Below, piece by piece: positions 45,571 through 56,767 of a stretch of DNA of 64,000 bases. Both the position numbers and the translations under genes were made by a program. This DNA comes from an uncultured Halomonas sp. (GTDB lineage Bacteria > Pseudomonadota > Gammaproteobacteria > Pseudomonadales > Halomonadaceae), in NCBI RefSeq assembly GCF_947500835.1, contig NZ_CANMTQ010000001.1:1-64000 (forward strand). Direction: 5' to 3'. How positions within the stretch are numbered: the first letter of the stretch is position 1; each line of letters begins with the position of its first letter. The notes under the pieces are model-generated. The model had not been told where the DNA came from. It saw nothing but the letters and a program-made list of their open reading frames with translations, and ran no database searches.

Positions 45571-46746
45571 ATGTCACTTCTGCGTCTGCGCGATCCGTAT
45601 TTCAGCTACCACTATCGCCACTATCTGCATGTACTGCGTACTAGCCTGGCTCTAGCGACCACCTTTGTCGTCATCTCGACACTGCAAATTCCACACGGTA
45701 GCTGGGCGTTGATCAGCGCCTTGGCGGTTGTTGGCAATCTGCCCAATGTCGGCAGCGTGCTGGATAAGGGTGGACAGCGACTGTTGGGTACGATTCTCGG
45801 TATTACCTGGGGTATCGTGTTGATGCTGATTCCCGATCCGCCGATCGGAGTGGTGCCCATATGGACACTGATCAGCATCGCCTTGGCGACCTACGCCACC
45901 TTTGCCACCCGCCATGGCTATAGCGCCTTGATATTCGGCATCTCCGTGCTGCTGGTAGTCGGTAGCGGTAATCACGACCTGGACATCGCGCTGTGGCGGG
46001 CCTTCAACGTGCTACTGGGAACGCTGATCGGGATTCTTGTCACCGTACTGGTGATGCCGCAGAAGGCAACGGACGTGCTGCGTTTTTTACTTGCCGACAA
46101 TCTCGACAAGCTCGCTCGCCTCTACCATGCCCATACCAGCGCCGCCGCGGAAAACGATATCGACATCGATACCCAAGAGCTTCTCAAGACCGTTACTGCC
46201 CAGCTGGTCGAACAGAGAAAACTCGTGGATGCCATTCACAGCGAGCGGCGCTTGCGCCGCAATGAACTCGATAGCCTGTTGTCGCTGCAAAGACGCATGC
46301 TTTCCACTATCGAACTGATACTGCAAACACGCTGGGTGACGCGCATTGGCTATGAACGCATCGCCTCCATGAAGGGCTTGCGTGAAGCGCAGCATCGTCT
46401 CGCGCGCGTATTGGGTACACTGGCATTTCAGGTACGCACCGGTCAGTCCATCGAGGTGCAGGTAAAACGCTTCGACTTGGATCAGTATGCCAATCAAGCC
46501 ACCTTTGCTCGGGATGAAAATGGACAGATGCTGTTCGGACCAAGCGGTTATTTATGGCTTAATCGTGAACTGACCAGACTGACCCGGGAATTGAGTCTCC
46601 GCCTTGGACGATTGAGGCACTTGCCCAGCAAGCGTCTTAGACAACGCGCAAGCCAGCACACCTTGGTCAGCGATTCGCAGCGTTTACGCCCCGACTCCGG
46701 AAAATCCTCTTCTTCAGACACGAGAACCCGGCACAATGATTCATAG
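45571..46746 (+). CDS. FUSC-family inner-membrane protein
   Basis: A 391-residue protein with six hydrophobic helices in the first 165 residues, beginning SYHYRHYLHVLRTSLALATTF, and GSWALISALAVVGNLPNVG as the FUSC signature. A long cytoplasmic helical region (about 170-350) follows, and the last 50 residues are Arg/Ser-rich and probably disordered. Relatives include YccS/YhfK and aromatic-acid efflux proteins of the AaeB group. It overlaps nadB by 11 bases, so the two are coupled, though a functional link is not obvious. ATG at 45571 is used over an in-frame TTG 3 bases earlier. Confidence 0.85.
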   Translation: MSLLRLRDPYFSYHYRHYLHVLRTSLALATTFVVISTLQIPHGSWALISALAVVGNLPNVGSVLDKGGQRLLGTILGITWGIVLMLIPDPPIGVVPIWTLISIALATYATFATRHGYSALIFGISVLLVVGSGNHDLDIALWRAFNVLLGTLIGILVTVLVMPQKATDVLRFLLADNLDKLARLYHAHTSAAAENDIDIDTQELLKTVTAQLVEQRKLVDAIHSERRLRRNELDSLLSLQRRMLSTIELILQTRWVTRIGYERIASMKGLREAQHRLARVLGTLAFQVRTGQSIEVQVKRFDLDQYANQATFARDENGQMLFGPSGYLWLNRELTRLTRELSLRLGRLRHLPSKRLRQRASQHTLVSDSQRLRPDSGKSSSSDTRTRHNDS

Positions 46747-48337
46747 CGAACACGACGTTCTGATCATCGGCGGTGGCGTTGCCGGCCTGACTCTGGCCCT
46801 CGAGCTGGCCGGGCATCGCTGTGTGACGTTGTTACGACCGGCGCAGGATGACTTTGGCGCAAGCCGCTGGGCTCAGGGAGGTATCGCAGCGGTACTGGCG
46901 CCCACGGACAACATAGAGGCTCACGTTCAGGATACGCTGATTGCTGGGGATGGTCTGTGCGACGAAGCCGCGGTTCGCTTTACCGTCGAGCATGGCCGGG
47001 AGGCAATCGACTGGCTCATTGCACTCGGCGTGCCTTTTACACCGGATACGACGACGAACGCCGTCTACCCCTACCATCTCACCCGGGAAGGCGGACATGG
47101 CGCCCGGCGCATCATCCACGCAGCGGATGCCACTGGAAAGGCGCTGATAGACACCCTGCTCGAGCATGCATGCCGTCATCCCGACATTCGCCTGATCGAG
47201 GAGTGGCAGGCCATAGAATTGCTCGAGGATACCCAAGGTCATTGCCGTGGCGCACTATGTCTTGATACAGACAATCAGCTTCAGCTCGCGGCCGCCCAGG
47301 ACACCGTACTGGCCACCGGTGGTGCCAGCGGCCTTTATCAACATACCACCAGCCCTGCTCCCGCCTGCGGCGAAGGTATGGCAATGGCGGCGGCTCTGGG
47401 CGCCACGCTGATGAACCTCGAATTTCAGCAGTTTCATCCTACTTGCCTGTACGATCCAGAGGGTAGCCCTTTTCTGATCAGCGAAGCGGTGCGTGGTGAA
47501 GGAGGGCTATTGCGGGATATTCACGGTGTACGCTTCATGCCGGACTACGACGAGCGCGCCGAACTTGCACCGCGAGATATTGTCGCTCGGGCCATTCATG
47601 CCGAGATGCTGCGCCATGAATCCTCTCATGTGCTCCTCGATATCACCCACCTCGAGGCGGCGGGAATACGCGAGCACTTTCCTACCATCCATGCCCATTG
47701 CCTGAGTCGCGGACTCGACATCACTCGCGACCCCATTCCAGTCGTTCCGGCGGCCCACTATAGCTGCGGTGGTATCGCCACCGATCTGCAGGGCGCCAGC
47801 AACGTAAACCATCTTTATGCTATCGGCGAAGTGGCCTGCACGGGTCTGCACGGCGCCAATCGCATGGCCAGTAACTCGCTTCTGGAATGCTTGGTGTTTG
47901 CTCGCTCTGCGGCCCAAGCACTGCGCAAGGGTATGTCCGACAGTCGTCGTGAACCGATCATTCCACACATGGAACACTCGTTTTCAAACGTGAACTCTGG
48001 ACCTGCATACAACGAGAGCATCGATCAGGCATTTAGTGCCATGCGCGAGATAATGAGTCGGTATGCAGGCATTGTACGCAGTAATGAGGGACTCGCTGCC
48101 GGTGAAGAATCACTACTACGACTGGACAGGGAGTGCGCGGAGCTATGGCAGGCGAGATGGCAAAATCGAGTTCCCAGCCTGGCTCTTAGCCGATTGCACC
48201 GTGCATTGGGTCTGGCTGGCATGTTACTGAGAGTAGCCCGTGAGCGCCACGAATCGCGCGGGCTTCATTACAATCGCGACTATCCGCGTCATGGCACATC
48301 AGTACCGACAGCTTCAAAAACGACACTAGTTACCTGA
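46736..48337 (+). CDS. nadB: L-aspartate oxidase
   Basis: A 533-residue flavoprotein that oxidises aspartate to iminoaspartate, the first step of NAD synthesis. The FAD-binding motif is IIGGGVAGLTLALEL (about 10-24). SRWAQGGIAAVL, REGGHGARRIIHAADATGKA and HYSCGGIATDLQGASNVNHL with GEVACTGLHGANRMASNSLL are NadB hallmarks and carry the substrate-binding residues that separate it from fumarate reductase. The C-terminal helical domain ends about residue 533. Its 3' end overlaps the convergent ygfX gene by 12 bases. Confidence 0.96.
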   Translation: MIHSEHDVLIIGGGVAGLTLALELAGHRCVTLLRPAQDDFGASRWAQGGIAAVLAPTDNIEAHVQDTLIAGDGLCDEAAVRFTVEHGREAIDWLIALGVPFTPDTTTNAVYPYHLTREGGHGARRIIHAADATGKALIDTLLEHACRHPDIRLIEEWQAIELLEDTQGHCRGALCLDTDNQLQLAAAQDTVLATGGASGLYQHTTSPAPACGEGMAMAAALGATLMNLEFQQFHPTCLYDPEGSPFLISEAVRGEGGLLRDIHGVRFMPDYDERAELAPRDIVARAIHAEMLRHESSHVLLDITHLEAAGIREHFPTIHAHCLSRGLDITRDPIPVVPAAHYSCGGIATDLQGASNVNHLYAIGEVACTGLHGANRMASNSLLECLVFARSAAQALRKGMSDSRREPIIPHMEHSFSNVNSGPAYNESIDQAFSAMREIMSRYAGIVRSNEGLAAGEESLLRLDRECAELWQARWQNRVPSLALSRLHRALGLAGMLLRVARERHESRGLHYNRDYPRHGTSVPTASKTTLVT

Positions 48338-48727
48338 GGGAGACCACAGCAGTCGTCGTCGTAGGGAACGGTGCGCGGCCTGGTTCACACTATCGGGCCA
48401 TAGCCAATGCCACCGCTTGCCGATTCGGACACCCACTAGCCATGGGCCCAGGTAATTACAGTGCAGTGATATGTACTGCCAATCTTCAGAGGAAGCGCCG
48501 CGAGCCTGCCAGCCGCCTGCCATCCCGGGCACCCAGCGCAACTGCCAGTGTACATACCGGCATCTTTCGCGCCAAAGAATCGAACTCAAGACAAGGGTTG
48601 TCACGACGACCAGCCAAGACGGTCCGTAAATCGCAACAAGAAGACATACTGCCATGGCCAGCAGTAGCGAAACCCACCAGCATAGGCTAGAGGGTGCGAT
48701 ACTGATCGTTACCGGTTGTTTCAGCAT
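48326..48727 (-). CDS. ygfX: YgfX-type membrane protein (CptA)
   Basis: A 133-residue protein with a hydrophobic hairpin (about residues 12-50, two helices) and a soluble C-terminal domain rich in Trp and Arg (WQLRWVPGMAGGWQARGA). It overlaps sdhE by 41 bases. This sdhE-ygfX pair is conserved. YgfX/CptA was proposed as a toxin inhibited by SdhE/CptB, but SdhE is now known as a flavinylation factor, so the toxin reading is uncertain. ATG at 48727 is used; a TTG 9 bases upstream is possible. Next to nadB and opposite to it. Confidence 0.75.
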   Translation of the reverse strand: MLKQPVTISIAPSSLCWWVSLLLAMAVCLLVAIYGPSWLVVVTTLVLSSILWRERCRYVHWQLRWVPGMAGGWQARGASSEDWQYISLHCNYLGPWLVGVRIGKRWHWLWPDSVNQAAHRSLRRRLLWSPSGN

Positions 48728-48965
48728 ATTCGACAATCATTTTGACAATCCGACGAAACGAGTCTTCCTGGGGCCACTCACGGCGCATCAACCAAGTAAA
48801 AAGATCCTGATCTTCTTCTTTGATCAATTCCTGATAGGCTTTTTTATCCGCATCATCGAGCTCACTATAGCGATGCTTCAGGAAAGGTATAAGCAGAAGA
48901 TCGAGTTCCCACATACCGCGACGCGAGTGCCAGTACAACCGTTTAAGGACAACATCTTCGCTCAT
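48687..48965 (-). CDS. sdhE: FAD assembly factor SdhE
   Basis: A 92-residue helical protein with the RGxxE motif (RRGMWELDLLL, Glu at about 19) needed to attach FAD covalently to succinate dehydrogenase and fumarate reductase subunits. FLKHRYSELDDADKKAYQELI and FTWLMRREWPQED are family-typical. No sdh genes are nearby, as is common. First gene of the unit with ygfX. Confidence 0.93.
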   Translation of the reverse strand: MSEDVVLKRLYWHSRRGMWELDLLLIPFLKHRYSELDDADKKAYQELIKEEDQDLFTWLMRREWPQEDSFRRIVKMIVEYAETTGNDQYRTL

Positions 48966-49168
48966 AATCCGGCCCCGCGAGTTGAGATTAGAAGAGGAGC
49001 AGTATAACCGAGGCCAGTAGCAAATTCAGGAATCTACCGTCAATGTGAGAAACAGTCTTTTATCCTTATGCTAGTGCGTTGTTTTTTCAAGATTTGAGCA
49101 GTATGCTCAGTGGAACAACAATACCTGCCGGCTTATTGGCGGTAGAGTACGCCGCACGGAGATATCCG

Positions 49169-49465
49169 ATGACCAAATCCGAGTTGATCGAACAAATCGC
49201 CATGCGCCAGCCAGAGCTATCACTCAAGGAAGTCGAAGCTGCGGTGCGCATCATTCTTGATGATATTACCGATGCTCTGGCAAATGGGGGGCGCGTTGAG
49301 ATACGTGGCTTTGGTAGCTTTTCCCTGCATTTTCGTGAGCCTCGCCTCGGTCGCAATCCCAAGACTGGGGAAGCCGTCGATCTGGAAGGTAAATTCGTGC
49401 CACACTTCAAACCAGGCAAGGAACTGCGTGAACAGGTCAACGCCAGTCGAGCCTTGGGATATTGA
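49169..49465 (+). CDS. ihfB: Integration host factor subunit beta
   Basis: A 98-residue DNA-bending protein that pairs with Ihf[21 protein letters not shown] starts the protein, and the beta-arm has [20 protein letters not shown] with the intercalating Pro. GGAG precedes the ATG at 49169; a longer frame to 49079 lacks a ribosome site. It heads ihfB-lapA-lapB. In many gammaproteobacteria ihfB follows rpsA, but here rpsA is 7.4 kb away in the opposite direction. Confidence 0.95.
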   Translation: MTKSELIEQIAMRQPELSLKEVEAAVRIILDDITDALANGGRVEIRGFGSFSLHFREPRLGRNPKTGEAVDLEGKFVPHFKPGKELREQVNASRALGY

Positions 49466-49501
49466 CGCCCAACTGTTACCAAAATTTAAAAGGATACCTT
49501 C

Positions 49502-49807
49502 ATGCGTTGGCTAAAAGGGCTATTGCTAGCCATCATCCTTCTGCTGGTGCTGTTGCTTGGCATTCTTTTTGCCGTCAACAATCAGGAAGCACTACCGCTT
49601 AATCTGATCTGGTTGGAACTGCCCCCTGCCTCGCTGTCATTATGGCTGTTAGTGACTCTGGCTATTGGCGTTCTTCTGGGCATGCTGGCGATGAGTGGCG
49701 TTTATTTACGCTTGCGCGCACTCCTGACGCGTGCTCAGCGTCATAATCAGCAGCAACGCAAGGAACTCGATCGGCTACGCATCCAGGAGTTCAAGGAAAG
49801 CCCCTAA
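49502..49807 (+). CDS. lapA: Lipopolysaccharide assembly protein LapA
   Basis: A 101-residue inner-membrane protein (DUF1049) with two helices (about 5-22 and 42-68) and a cytoplasmic charged coiled tail. FAVNNQEALPLNLIWLELP is characteristic. LapA works with LapB in controlling LPS synthesis. AGGA ribosome site; directly followed by lapB. Confidence 0.92.
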   Translation: MRWLKGLLLAIILLLVLLLGILFAVNNQEALPLNLIWLELPPASLSLWLLVTLAIGVLLGMLAMSGVYLRLRALLTRAQRHNQQQRKELDRLRIQEFKESP

Positions 49808-50992
49808 ATGCTTGATCTTTTGCTGCTGGCGTTGCTGGTGGTGGCAATTGCTATCGGCTGGTGGCTGGGCCGTCTACAGCGCGAGCCACTAGCCCGCAAT
49901 TCCCGGCAGCAGAACATACTACCCCGAGATTACTTCACCGGGCTCAATTACCTTCTCAACGAGCAACCCGATCGTGCTATCGAGACCTTCATTCAGGCGT
50001 TGGAGGTCAATAGCGATACCGTCGATACGCATATTGCGCTGGGAACGCTGTTCCGCAGCCGTGGCGAAGCCGATCGTGCCGTCAGGATCCATCAGAACCT
50101 GTTGGCGCGACCCGCCTTGAGCGCGACTCAAAGCGATCAAGTCCAGCTGGAGCTGTCCCGCGACTTCCTGCAACTTGGCGTGCATGATCGCGCTGAACGG
50201 CTTCTCCAGCAATTGATTCGCGACGCCCAGGATGACGACATGCGTCGCTCCGCCAAACGTCTGTTGGTGGATCTTTTCGAACGCGAGCGAGAATGGCAGC
50301 AGGCGCTGGACGTCGCATCCCCACAGCTGCTGCGTCAGGAAACGGATATACGATGCGCTGCAGCCCACTGGCTTTGTGAATTGGCGCAAAAACATCTGGA
50401 AGCGGCCAGTCCATCACTAGCGCGCAAACACTTGCGTCAAGCGCTTTCCACGGATTCCAGCTGCATTCGCGCCAACTGGCTGTTTGCAGCCATTGAACGC
50501 GAAGTGGGCAATTATAAAGCAGAGATCCGCTATCTGAAGCAGATTCCCGAGCAGGATCGAGATTTTACCTGCATCATCCTCGAGCCACTGCGTGACGCCT
50601 ATCTAATGCTCGAGGACGAACACGGCCTGGAACAGTATCTGCGCTCATTGAACGATCACACTTCCAATACCGATACCATCATCATGATTGCGCAATCCTT
50701 AGAGCGCCGTGGAGATCGAGTGGGCGCCACCGAGTTCGCCACGGAACAACTCAATCTCCATCCCAGTTTACGCGGTGTCGATTACTTGATGGATCTCTAC
50801 CTGCTCGATATGACCAAACCCCAATACGAGCAAATGGTGCTTCTACGACAGCCTATCGCCAAGCTACTTGAGGGCAGCCCACGCTATCGGTGTCATCGCT
50901 GCGGTTTTTCAGGTATGCAGCTGCACTGGCACTGTCCACGCTGTCGCCATTGGGGCTCGATCAAACCAATCAACGGTCTGGAGAATCAGTGA
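49808..50992 (+). CDS. lapB: Lipopolysaccharide assembly protein LapB
   Basis: A 394-residue protein with an N-terminal membrane anchor (about 2-20), TPR repeats (about 45-330, e.g. [20 protein letters not shown]) and a C-terminal rubredoxin-like metal site made of CHRCGF and CPRCRHWG (about 361-385). LapB recruits LpxC to the FtsH protease in Escherichia coli, limiting LPS synthesis. The start codon follows the lapA stop without a gap. Its 3' end overlaps the convergent pyrF by 23 bases. Confidence 0.95.
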   Translation: MLDLLLLALLVVAIAIGWWLGRLQREPLARNSRQQNILPRDYFTGLNYLLNEQPDRAIETFIQALEVNSDTVDTHIALGTLFRSRGEADRAVRIHQNLLARPALSATQSDQVQLELSRDFLQLGVHDRAERLLQQLIRDAQDDDMRRSAKRLLVDLFEREREWQQALDVASPQLLRQETDIRCAAAHWLCELAQKHLEAASPSLARKHLRQALSTDSSCIRANWLFAAIEREVGNYKAEIRYLKQIPEQDRDFTCIILEPLRDAYLMLEDEHGLEQYLRSLNDHTSNTDTIIMIAQSLERRGDRVGATEFATEQLNLHPSLRGVDYLMDLYLLDMTKPQYEQMVLLRQPIAKLLEGSPRYRCHRCGFSGMQLHWHCPRCRHWGSIKPINGLENQ

Positions 50993-51686
50993 CGAGCGTT
51001 TTCTCGATACCCATCAATGCCGCCATGGGATCTTTCGCCTGGGTAATTGGGCGGCCAATGACAAGATACGTACTACCGGCATCCATTGCCTCCTTCGGCG
51101 TATAGGTGCGACGCTGATCGTCGTTGTCGCTGCAGGCAGGACGAATACCCGGCGTCACCTTGAAAAAGGTCTCGCCACAGGTTTCACGCAGACGTGACGA
51201 CTCCTGAGGTGAGCACACGACACCAGCCAGACCGCAAGAGTTGGCCAAGCCTGCCAATCTTTCAACCTGGTCAATAGGTTCGATATCCAATCCGATACCC
51301 ACCATGTCGCCTCGCTCCATGCTGGTAAGCACGGTTACCGCGATCAGATGGGTCGTCAGACTGTTGGCCTCCAAGCGCTCCCGAGCAGCCTCCATCATTC
51401 TCCGCCCACCGCTGGCATGCACGTTGACCATCCAGACGCCCTGCTCTGCCGCAGCTTGTACGGCACCGGCAACAGTACTGGGAATATCATGGAACTTGAG
51501 ATCCAGGAACACCTCGAAACCACGTCCATGAAGCGCTTCCAGCACGCTCGGGCCGGCACGTGTGAATAACTCCTTGCCTACCTTGACACGGCAGCGCGAA
51601 GGATCGAGCTGATCCGCCATGCACAAGGCAGCATCCATGGAGGGGTAATCCAGCGCAATTATCACTGGCGAGGCAGGAAGAGACAT
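50970..51686 (-). CDS. pyrF: Orotidine 5'-phosphate decarboxylase
   Basis: A 238-residue TIM-barrel enzyme that makes UMP. The catalytic DxKxxD array is [13 protein letters not shown] (about 60-72). [13 protein letters not shown] at the N-terminus and [20 protein letters not shown] near residue 180 carry substrate and phosphate contacts. In Pseudomonas and relatives pyrF also follows lapB, here in the opposite direction. Confidence 0.96.
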   Translation of the reverse strand: MSLPASPVIIALDYPSMDAALCMADQLDPSRCRVKVGKELFTRAGPSVLEALHGRGFEVFLDLKFHDIPSTVAGAVQAAAEQGVWMVNVHASGGRRMMEAARERLEANSLTTHLIAVTVLTSMERGDMVGIGLDIEPIDQVERLAGLANSCGLAGVVCSPQESSRLRETCGETFFKVTPGIRPACSDNDDQRRTYTPKEAMDAGSTYLVIGRPITQAKDPMAALMGIEKTLVTDSPDR

Positions 51687-51900
51687 AACGACTCCGCGAG
51701 CAAAGTTTGCGTCAGTATATCAGTCCAATGTCTCAATCGAGCAGCGAACGTGGACAATGGCTTTTTGCTCACAAGCTAATAGCGTCGTCTAGGCGGGTTA
51801 ATTTCCTACAAAAAATTACGAAATTCGCCATATTTGTAACAAATTTGTTTCTATATGGTTGCTTTGCTGTACAAATAGCTTAGACATAAAAAGGAAAAAG
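51687..51900. promoter_or_regulatory. AT-rich divergent promoter region
   Basis: Between pyrF and the comEA-like gene. An AT-rich tract (51795-51895) contains TTTGTAACAAATTTG and a GGCG...CGCC dyad spanning about 51793-51829. A TACAAAT element at about 51872 is the best -10 candidate for the comEA-like gene. No gene is seen. Confidence 0.35.
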
Positions 51901-52167
51901 ATGAAAACACTTGTAAAGGCAATTTTGTTAAGCCTATCTCTTAGCATTGCCTCATCAGCGTTGGCGCAAGAAACTCAAACCATCGACATCAATAGTGCCG
52001 ATGCGGAAATGCTGACCCAACTCCCCGGAATTGGCGAGGCAAAGGCCCAGGCAATTATCGAAGATCGCGAAACCAATGGTCCTTTCAGCAGTGCGGAGGA
52101 CTTGAGTCGGGTCAACGGTATCGGCGATGCCACCGTAGAATCGCTACGAAATCAAATTGCTTATTAA
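51901..52167 (+). CDS. ComEA-like helix-hairpin-helix protein
   Basis: An 88-residue exported protein. The signal peptide (about 1-23, LVKAILLSLSLSIASSALAQ) ends at an Ala-Gln-Glu site. The mature part is a double helix-hairpin-helix: NSADAEMLTQLPGIGEAKAQ and VNGIGDATVESLRNQI. Such short periplasmic proteins resemble the DNA-binding end of ComEA, which draws DNA into the periplasm during natural transformation, but most are of unproven function. GGAAAAAG precedes the ATG at 51901. Confidence 0.88.
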   Translation: MKTLVKAILLSLSLSIASSALAQETQTIDINSADAEMLTQLPGIGEAKAQAIIEDRETNGPFSSAEDLSRVNGIGDATVESLRNQIAY

Positions 52168-52244
52168 GTAGCGCCACACAGTGCAGCGAGAATCGTTCTA
52201 GACGCCTCTCGTTGCACTTGAGTCGGTAAAACAGGTACTGACGT

Positions 52245-53006
52245 TCAGATACGCAGCGCCCCATCACACTCCAGCACACGACCGCTGTAATAGTCGTTCT
52301 CAAAAATATAGCGCACGCTATCCGCAATATTTTCAGGCAGACCCAAGCGACGAAGAGGCACGCCTTTAGTTATTTTTTCCAGAATCTCGGGGCGCATCGA
52401 TGCGGTCATCTCTGTTTCGATAAAGCCTGGCGCCACAGCCCCTACACGAATTCCATAACGCGCGAGCTCTTTAGCCCATGTTACGGTCAATGCAGCCACA
52501 CCCGCTTTTGCAGCAGCGTAGTTGCTCTGTCCCATGTTGCCGGCTCGAGAAATGCTGGAGATATTGACGATGACACCTTGAGTGCCGGTTTCAACCATAT
52601 GACTGGCTGCTTCACGGCCGCACAGGAATACACCGGTTAGATTGACATCGATCACCCGTTGCCACTGCTCTAGTGACATCGTGGAAACGATTTCTTCATC
52701 CTTGGCCTTGACCAGCAACCCATCCCGGGTAATACCAGCATTGTTGACCAAACCGGCTAGCGGCCCGATTTTCTCCCGTATATCGGAGAATACCTCAATC
52801 ACAGAGGATTCTTCGGCTACATTGGCGACAAACGCCTGCGCCTGGATATGAGAATCGGCTAGTACATTAACCGCTTGATCAAGCCTGGCAGCATCCATGT
52901 CTATCAGAGCAATGCGTGCGCCACGCTCGCCCAGCATCTTGGCCATGGCCAAGCCTAATCCTTGCGCACCACCGGTAATCGCAATTACCTTATCTTGAAT
53001 ATGCAT
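52245..53006 (-). CDS. SDR-family oxidoreductase, FabG-like
   Basis: A 253-residue short-chain dehydrogenase. The NAD(P) motif is ITGGAQGLGLA (about 9-19), NNAGITRDGLL (about 86-96) is present, catalytic Ser lies in ISSISRAGN, and YAAAKAG (about 159-165) has the Tyr and Lys. APGFIETEM and SGRVLECDGALRI complete the FabG pattern. It is not in a fatty acid gene cluster, so it may be a paralogue acting in another beta-ketoacyl or polyhydroxyalkanoate step. Start at 53006 is taken at MHIQDK; an upstream frame is open to 53045. Confidence 0.88.
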   Translation of the reverse strand: MHIQDKVIAITGGAQGLGLAMAKMLGERGARIALIDMDAARLDQAVNVLADSHIQAQAFVANVAEESSVIEVFSDIREKIGPLAGLVNNAGITRDGLLVKAKDEEIVSTMSLEQWQRVIDVNLTGVFLCGREAASHMVETGTQGVIVNISSISRAGNMGQSNYAAAKAGVAALTVTWAKELARYGIRVGAVAPGFIETEMTASMRPEILEKITKGVPLRRLGLPENIADSVRYIFENDYYSGRVLECDGALRI

Positions 53007-53178
53007 TTTCAACTCCCGTTTTAAAGTGTTTGTGCACCGCAGCATAAAACAAAGACGACGTATTTTCTACCCTGACTACGAGCTATTGCCCCCCTAAAAT
53101 CCCTCTTCAACCCCTTCAAGACTTGCATTATCACCAGCCGCCTCCATTCTTGAAGAAGTATCGTGACCCGGAGCTGCT

Positions 53179-53694
53179 ATGCCGATTCTTCTCGCTTTCA
53201 CGCTTTTTGCTCTGCTCGACTTCGTAATCCTGTTTTCTATAGGGGCGAAGATCGGATTATTAGCCACCCTCGCATTGATTCTCGCCACCGGCTTCATTGG
53301 TCTTTATCTGGTGCGGCGAGAGGGAGTGGCTACCTTTCAACGTGCTCAGGAGCGCTTGGCACAAGGAGAGATTCCCTCGGATGAGTTGATGACGGGTGCG
53401 GCGCTGATCTTTGGCGGCGCCTTGCTCATGGCTCCCGGTTTTGTCTCCGACGCTCTAGGCTTTCTGTGCCTCCTACCCACCTCCCGGCGTGCCCTGGGCA
53501 AGCTGCTTTCGCGTCTCCCGTTCAAGATTCAGGGACACAGCATGAGCAGTCACTATCAGCGTGGTGCAAAAGGCTGGGACCAGCCTTCCGATAAGCGTAC
53601 TGAATCCTTTGAAAATCAAAACACCGATAAGGATCCTAATAGTGCCTCACCGCTTGAGGGTGATTTTATCTCCAAGGATGAGCCGCGCCGCTAA
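53179..53694 (+). CDS. fxsA: FxsA family membrane protein
   Basis: A 171-residue inner-membrane protein with hydrophobic helices at residues about 3-20, 25-45 and 70-100 and a hydrophilic C-terminus. IGAKIGLLATLALILATGFI and LMTGAALIFGGALLMAPGFV are FxsA signatures. FxsA of Escherichia coli reduces exclusion of phage T7 by F plasmid PifA when overexpressed; the native role is unknown. It sits just before groESL, a common arrangement. GGAG precedes the start. Confidence 0.9.
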   Translation: MPILLAFTLFALLDFVILFSIGAKIGLLATLALILATGFIGLYLVRREGVATFQRAQERLAQGEIPSDELMTGAALIFGGALLMAPGFVSDALGFLCLLPTSRRALGKLLSRLPFKIQGHSMSSHYQRGAKGWDQPSDKRTESFENQNTDKDPNSASPLEGDFISKDEPRR

Positions 53695-53711
53695 TTTTTT
53701 TTGTTTGTGCC

Positions 53712-53739
53712 CTTGAAAGGCTTTTTGCCGGCCCCATCA
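53712..53739 (+). promoter_or_regulatory. Sigma-32 heat-shock promoter of groESL
   Basis: CTTGAAA (53712-53718), a 13-base spacer and CCCCATCA (53732-53739) match the RpoH consensus CTTGAAA-N11-16-CCCCATNT. It lies 137 bases before groES. Confidence 0.85.
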
Positions 53740-53875
53740 AGGGAACAGTACTGAGATCTGGCCTCCAGCAGCATGCTGATTGGCCAATGATAAAGGAAAG
53801 CTAGACTTTCCAACTCGCAAGCATGCTTTCGAGTTTTGTACTTTGAGTCATGTAACCATCAGGAGAACGTGAGCA

Positions 53876-54169
53876 ATGAATATCCGTCCCTTGCACGATC
53901 GCGTCGTAGTACGTCGCGTCGAAGAAGAGCAAAAAACCGCTGGCGGCATCGTGCTTCCGGGCAACGCCCAGGAAAAACCGACTCGTGGCGAAATTCTCGC
54001 TGTCGGTAATGGCCGGATCCTAGATAACGGCGAAGTACGCCCTTTGGATGTGAAGGTCGGCGATACCGTCATCTTCAAGGAAGGTTTTGGCGTCGAGAAA
54101 CAAAAAATTGACGGTGAAGAAGTGCTGATCATGAGCGAAACCGACATCCTCGCGGTAGTGGAAGGTTAA
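53876..54169 (+). CDS. groES: Co-chaperonin GroES
   Basis: A 97-residue lid of the GroEL chamber. It begins [20 protein letters not shown], and the mobile loop [19 protein letters not shown] and C-terminal [11 protein letters not shown] are standard. AGGAGA precedes the start. Co-transcribed with groEL from the heat-shock promoter. Confidence 0.99.
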   Translation: MNIRPLHDRVVVRRVEEEQKTAGGIVLPGNAQEKPTRGEILAVGNGRILDNGEVRPLDVKVGDTVIFKEGFGVEKQKIDGEEVLIMSETDILAVVEG

Positions 54170-54179
54170 TTAGCGGTAG

Positions 54180-55880
<1,701 letters not shown>

Positions 55881-55927
55881 ACCCAAGCCAGACCCTTTCA
55901 GGCTATTAATCCAGCCTGACCAACGAA

Positions 55928-55960
55928 CCCCGCTGATTTTGATCAGCGGGGTTTTTCTTT
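55928..55960 (+). terminator. Rho-independent terminator after groEL
   Basis: CCCCGCTGA and TCAGCGGGG form a 9-base stem around a TTTTGA loop, followed by TTTTTCTTTT. Confidence 0.92.
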
Positions 55961-56038
55961 TCAAGAAGCAAGCCACCCTGCAGGTTCCCAACAGCTCGCG
56001 TACACTGACTTTTTCAACCATGCCGACGCTTGAAGCCG

Positions 56039-56764
56039 ATGCTTTCCAATATTCGAATCGTTCTCGTCCAGACCTTCCACCCGGGCAACATTGGTGCCAG
56101 CGCCCGGGCCATGAAGACCATGGGCTTGTCCCATCTCACCCTCGTTAATCCGCGCTGCTTTCCTGATGATGAAGCCACGCAACTAGCCGCCGGCGCCGAG
56201 GATATTATTACCAATACCGCTGTCACGAACACGTTGGCCGAGGCGGTTGCCGACTGTGTGCAGGTAATAGGCGCCAGTGCGCGACTGCGCAATTTGCCGC
56301 TACCCCACTTCGACGAGCCGGACATCATGGCATTGAACGCTCTTGCCTGCGCCCGGCAAGGGCCGGTAGCGCTGGTATTCGGGCGTGAACGCTTCGGGCT
56401 TACCAACGACGAAATTCGTCATTGCACTCACCAGGTCAGCATTCCGGCCAACCCGGACTACGGTATCTTGAACATTGCCCAGGCGGTACAGGTTTTATGC
56501 TATGAGCTATTTCGCGCCCTTCAGCGCAGTCAAACCAATATGCAGCCCACAGTGCATCAGCAAACCCTTTTGCCCAGCCAGCAGCAGTTAAGCCATTTTC
56601 ATGAGCATCTGCAGCAGGTCATGACGGAGGTCGGTTTTCTTACCCAGCCTCATGCCCGTACCGAAGAACATCTGCACGCCTTATTTGCCCGGGCGCAGCT
56701 GAGCCGAAAGGAGTTGTCCATCTTGCGGGGGCTGCTAAGCGCTATCGAAAAGCGTATCGAGTAG
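56039..56764 (+). CDS. trmJ: tRNA (cytidine/uridine-2'-O-)-methyltransferase TrmJ
   Basis: A 241-residue SPOUT-class methyltransferase that modifies tRNA position 32. It begins LSNIRIVLVQTFHPGNIGAS, with LTLVNPR; the knot region has LVFGRERFGLTNDE and NPDYGILNIAQAVQVLCYEL. The C-terminal helical extension (about 160-240) ends LRGLLSAIEKR, as in TrmJ. ATG at 56039 is used. Confidence 0.95.
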   Translation: MLSNIRIVLVQTFHPGNIGASARAMKTMGLSHLTLVNPRCFPDDEATQLAAGAEDIITNTAVTNTLAEAVADCVQVIGASARLRNLPLPHFDEPDIMALNALACARQGPVALVFGRERFGLTNDEIRHCTHQVSIPANPDYGILNIAQAVQVLCYELFRALQRSQTNMQPTVHQQTLLPSQQQLSHFHEHLQQVMTEVGFLTQPHARTEEHLHALFARAQLSRKELSILRGLLSAIEKRIE

Positions 56765-56767
56765 ACA

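Noticed and set aside
48326-48965. Toxin-antitoxin pair (CptA/CptB)
   Set aside because: The upstream protein is SdhE with the RGxxE flavinylation motif, a housekeeping factor. The toxin interpretation of YgfX is not supported by anything in this sequence.
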